Under the pieces are notes generated by a model. It saw only the letters and a program-made list of their open reading frames with translations, was not told the origin of the DNA and did not search any database. Shown in pieces: positions 14,138 through 14,899 of a stretch of 14,899 nt of DNA. This stretch comes from CF-161 sp035259145 (GTDB lineage Bacteria > Chloroflexota > Dormibacteria > Dormibacterales > Dormibacteraceae), in assembly GCA_035259145.1 (NCBI GenBank), contig DATFWQ010000163.1:1-14899 (forward strand), in the 5' to 3' direction. Position 1 is the stretch's first letter; every line of letters starts with the position of its first letter. The position numbers were made by a program, and so were the translations under genes.

Positions 14138-14887
14138 TTACCCTCGCTGCCACGACGGTCGACGCTCGCCTCGGAACCAGCCAGTGAGGAATGTCGGGGT
14201 CGGATGGTGCACGGCGTGGATGGCGTCGACGACCGCCTGGCGGTCGTAGTCGACCCGGCGGAGATGCACGGACCATCCTGAGGGGCCGGCTTCGACCAGC
14301 GCATAGCTTGCTCGAAGGTCGGGCGCCCACGGATTGCTCACACTGCCAACGTTGACGATGCGTACTGTGCCGGCGGTCCGATCGAGCGGCCAGTGTGTAT
14401 GGCCGACGAGCACCAGGTCCGAAGCACTGTCAGCGACAAGCTGGAGAAGCTCGGTGTCGCTCTGCTCCGGGTTCACACCCGGACCATCGTCCGTGCCTGG
14501 TGCGGCGTGCACCGCGAGCAGACGGGAGCCGTCCGGTAGGGCGCGCCGCTGTTCCAGGGGCAGGGCCCCCAGCCAGTCGAACCAGCCGCCCGCAGTGATG
14601 TAGCCCCGTGTCCAGGAAAATGAGTTGGCCATCTCGATCACGGCCGCCGGATCCGCTATGGCCGGTCTGTCTCCGGTAACGACGTAGCGGTCGGTATTGC
14701 CACGAGTGAAGCCCACGCTCGGTAGCAAGGTCAGCCGTTGAAGCACTGTGATCGGGTCATAACCAAGGGCCACGAGGTCGCCGAGCACAAGGTATTCATC
14801 GACGCCGCCCTGCGCAGCGACGTCGGCAAGTACGGCGTCGAGGGCGATCGGGTTCGCGTGGATGTCGGAGAGCACGGCCAGGCGCAT
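14138..14887 (-). CDS. Calcineurin-like metallophosphoesterase
   Basis: A 249-residue two-metal phosphoesterase of the YfcE/MJ0936-like type. Its full motif set is present: D8-I-H10-AN, G36-D37, R-G63-N64-T-D66, VH127-AAPG, and G162-H163-T-H165 with VNVGSVSNP after it. The metal site normally holds manganese, iron or nickel and hydrolyses phosphomonoesters or cyclic/bis-phosphodiesters. The true substrate is unknown. Its C-terminal 50 residues (YALVEAGPSGWSVHLRRVDYD) follow the usual family end. The start is ATG 14887, with only 12 bases visible upstream, so its promoter is outside the window. It is probably transcribed with the downstream kinase gene; no joint pathway can be named. Confidence 0.92.
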   Translation of the reverse strand: MRLAVLSDIHANPIALDAVLADVAAQGGVDEYLVLGDLVALGYDPITVLQRLTLLPSVGFTRGNTDRYVVTGDRPAIADPAAVIEMANSFSWTRGYITAGGWFDWLGALPLEQRRALPDGSRLLAVHAAPGTDDGPGVNPEQSDTELLQLVADSASDLVLVGHTHWPLDRTAGTVRIVNVGSVSNPWAPDLRASYALVEAGPSGWSVHLRRVDYDRQAVVDAIHAVHHPTPTFLTGWFRGERRPSWQRG

Positions 14888-14899
14888 GGCTCAAGCATG

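Noticed and set aside
14035..14304. N-terminal extension of the kinase gene
   Set aside because: Much of it is antisense-like shadow of the phosphoesterase gene, or Pro/Arg-rich filler, and the family N-terminus starts at about 14034.
1..14899. tRNA, rRNA, CRISPR, insertion sequence, integrase or attachment site
   Set aside because: I looked on both strands and saw no cloverleaf, spaced direct-repeat array, transposase or recombinase motif.

Overview
This is a GC-rich (about two thirds G+C by eye), densely coded bacterial chromosomal segment. It holds 14 protein-coding genes, and no gap exceeds about 210 bases. I see no tRNA, rRNA, CRISPR array, insertion sequence or phage gene. GTG and TTG starts, 4-base stop/start overlaps, an archaeal-type ATP-dependent DNA ligase and a hopanoid-associated glycosyltransferase suggest an uncultured terrestrial high-GC lineage, such as Chloroflexota, Dormibacterota or Actinomycetota. 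The sequence alone does not decide which.

Left block (1-2704, minus strand): an apparent four-gene operon. It encodes an ECF sigma factor, an overlapping membrane anti-sigma factor with a zinc-binding motif, a multi-pass membrane protein with bactofilin-like beta repeats, and an exported GIN-domain (DUF2807) beta-helix protein cut by the window edge. It reads as a cell-envelope stress or surface module.

Centre (2818-12787): a small Cys-rich protein on the minus strand starts almost back to back with a plus-strand run. That run encodes ATP-dependent DNA ligase, an MBL-fold hydrolase, a Fur/Zur-type regulator, an ABC metal importer (binding lipoprotein, ATPase, permease), a PA-domain M28-like peptidase, an HpnB-like glycosyltransferase and an Hsp70/actin-fold ATPase. 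A 30-base dyad lies between the regulator and the importer lipoprotein gene and is a good candidate for the regulator's operator. The metal block is self-contained: sensor, binding lipoprotein, ATPase, permease, and a probable metalloenzyme-fold protein 7 bases after the permease.

Right block (12994-14887, minus strand): a metallophosphoesterase followed by an aminoglycoside-phosphotransferase-fold kinase. It converges on the plus-strand run across a short gap with two hairpins.

Most worth a second look: the M28-like protein lacking the usual Glu-Glu pair, the Hsp70-like ATPase with a four-cysteine insertion, the dyad plus possible leaderless starts around the metal genes, and the sigma/anti-sigma/beta-repeat envelope module.
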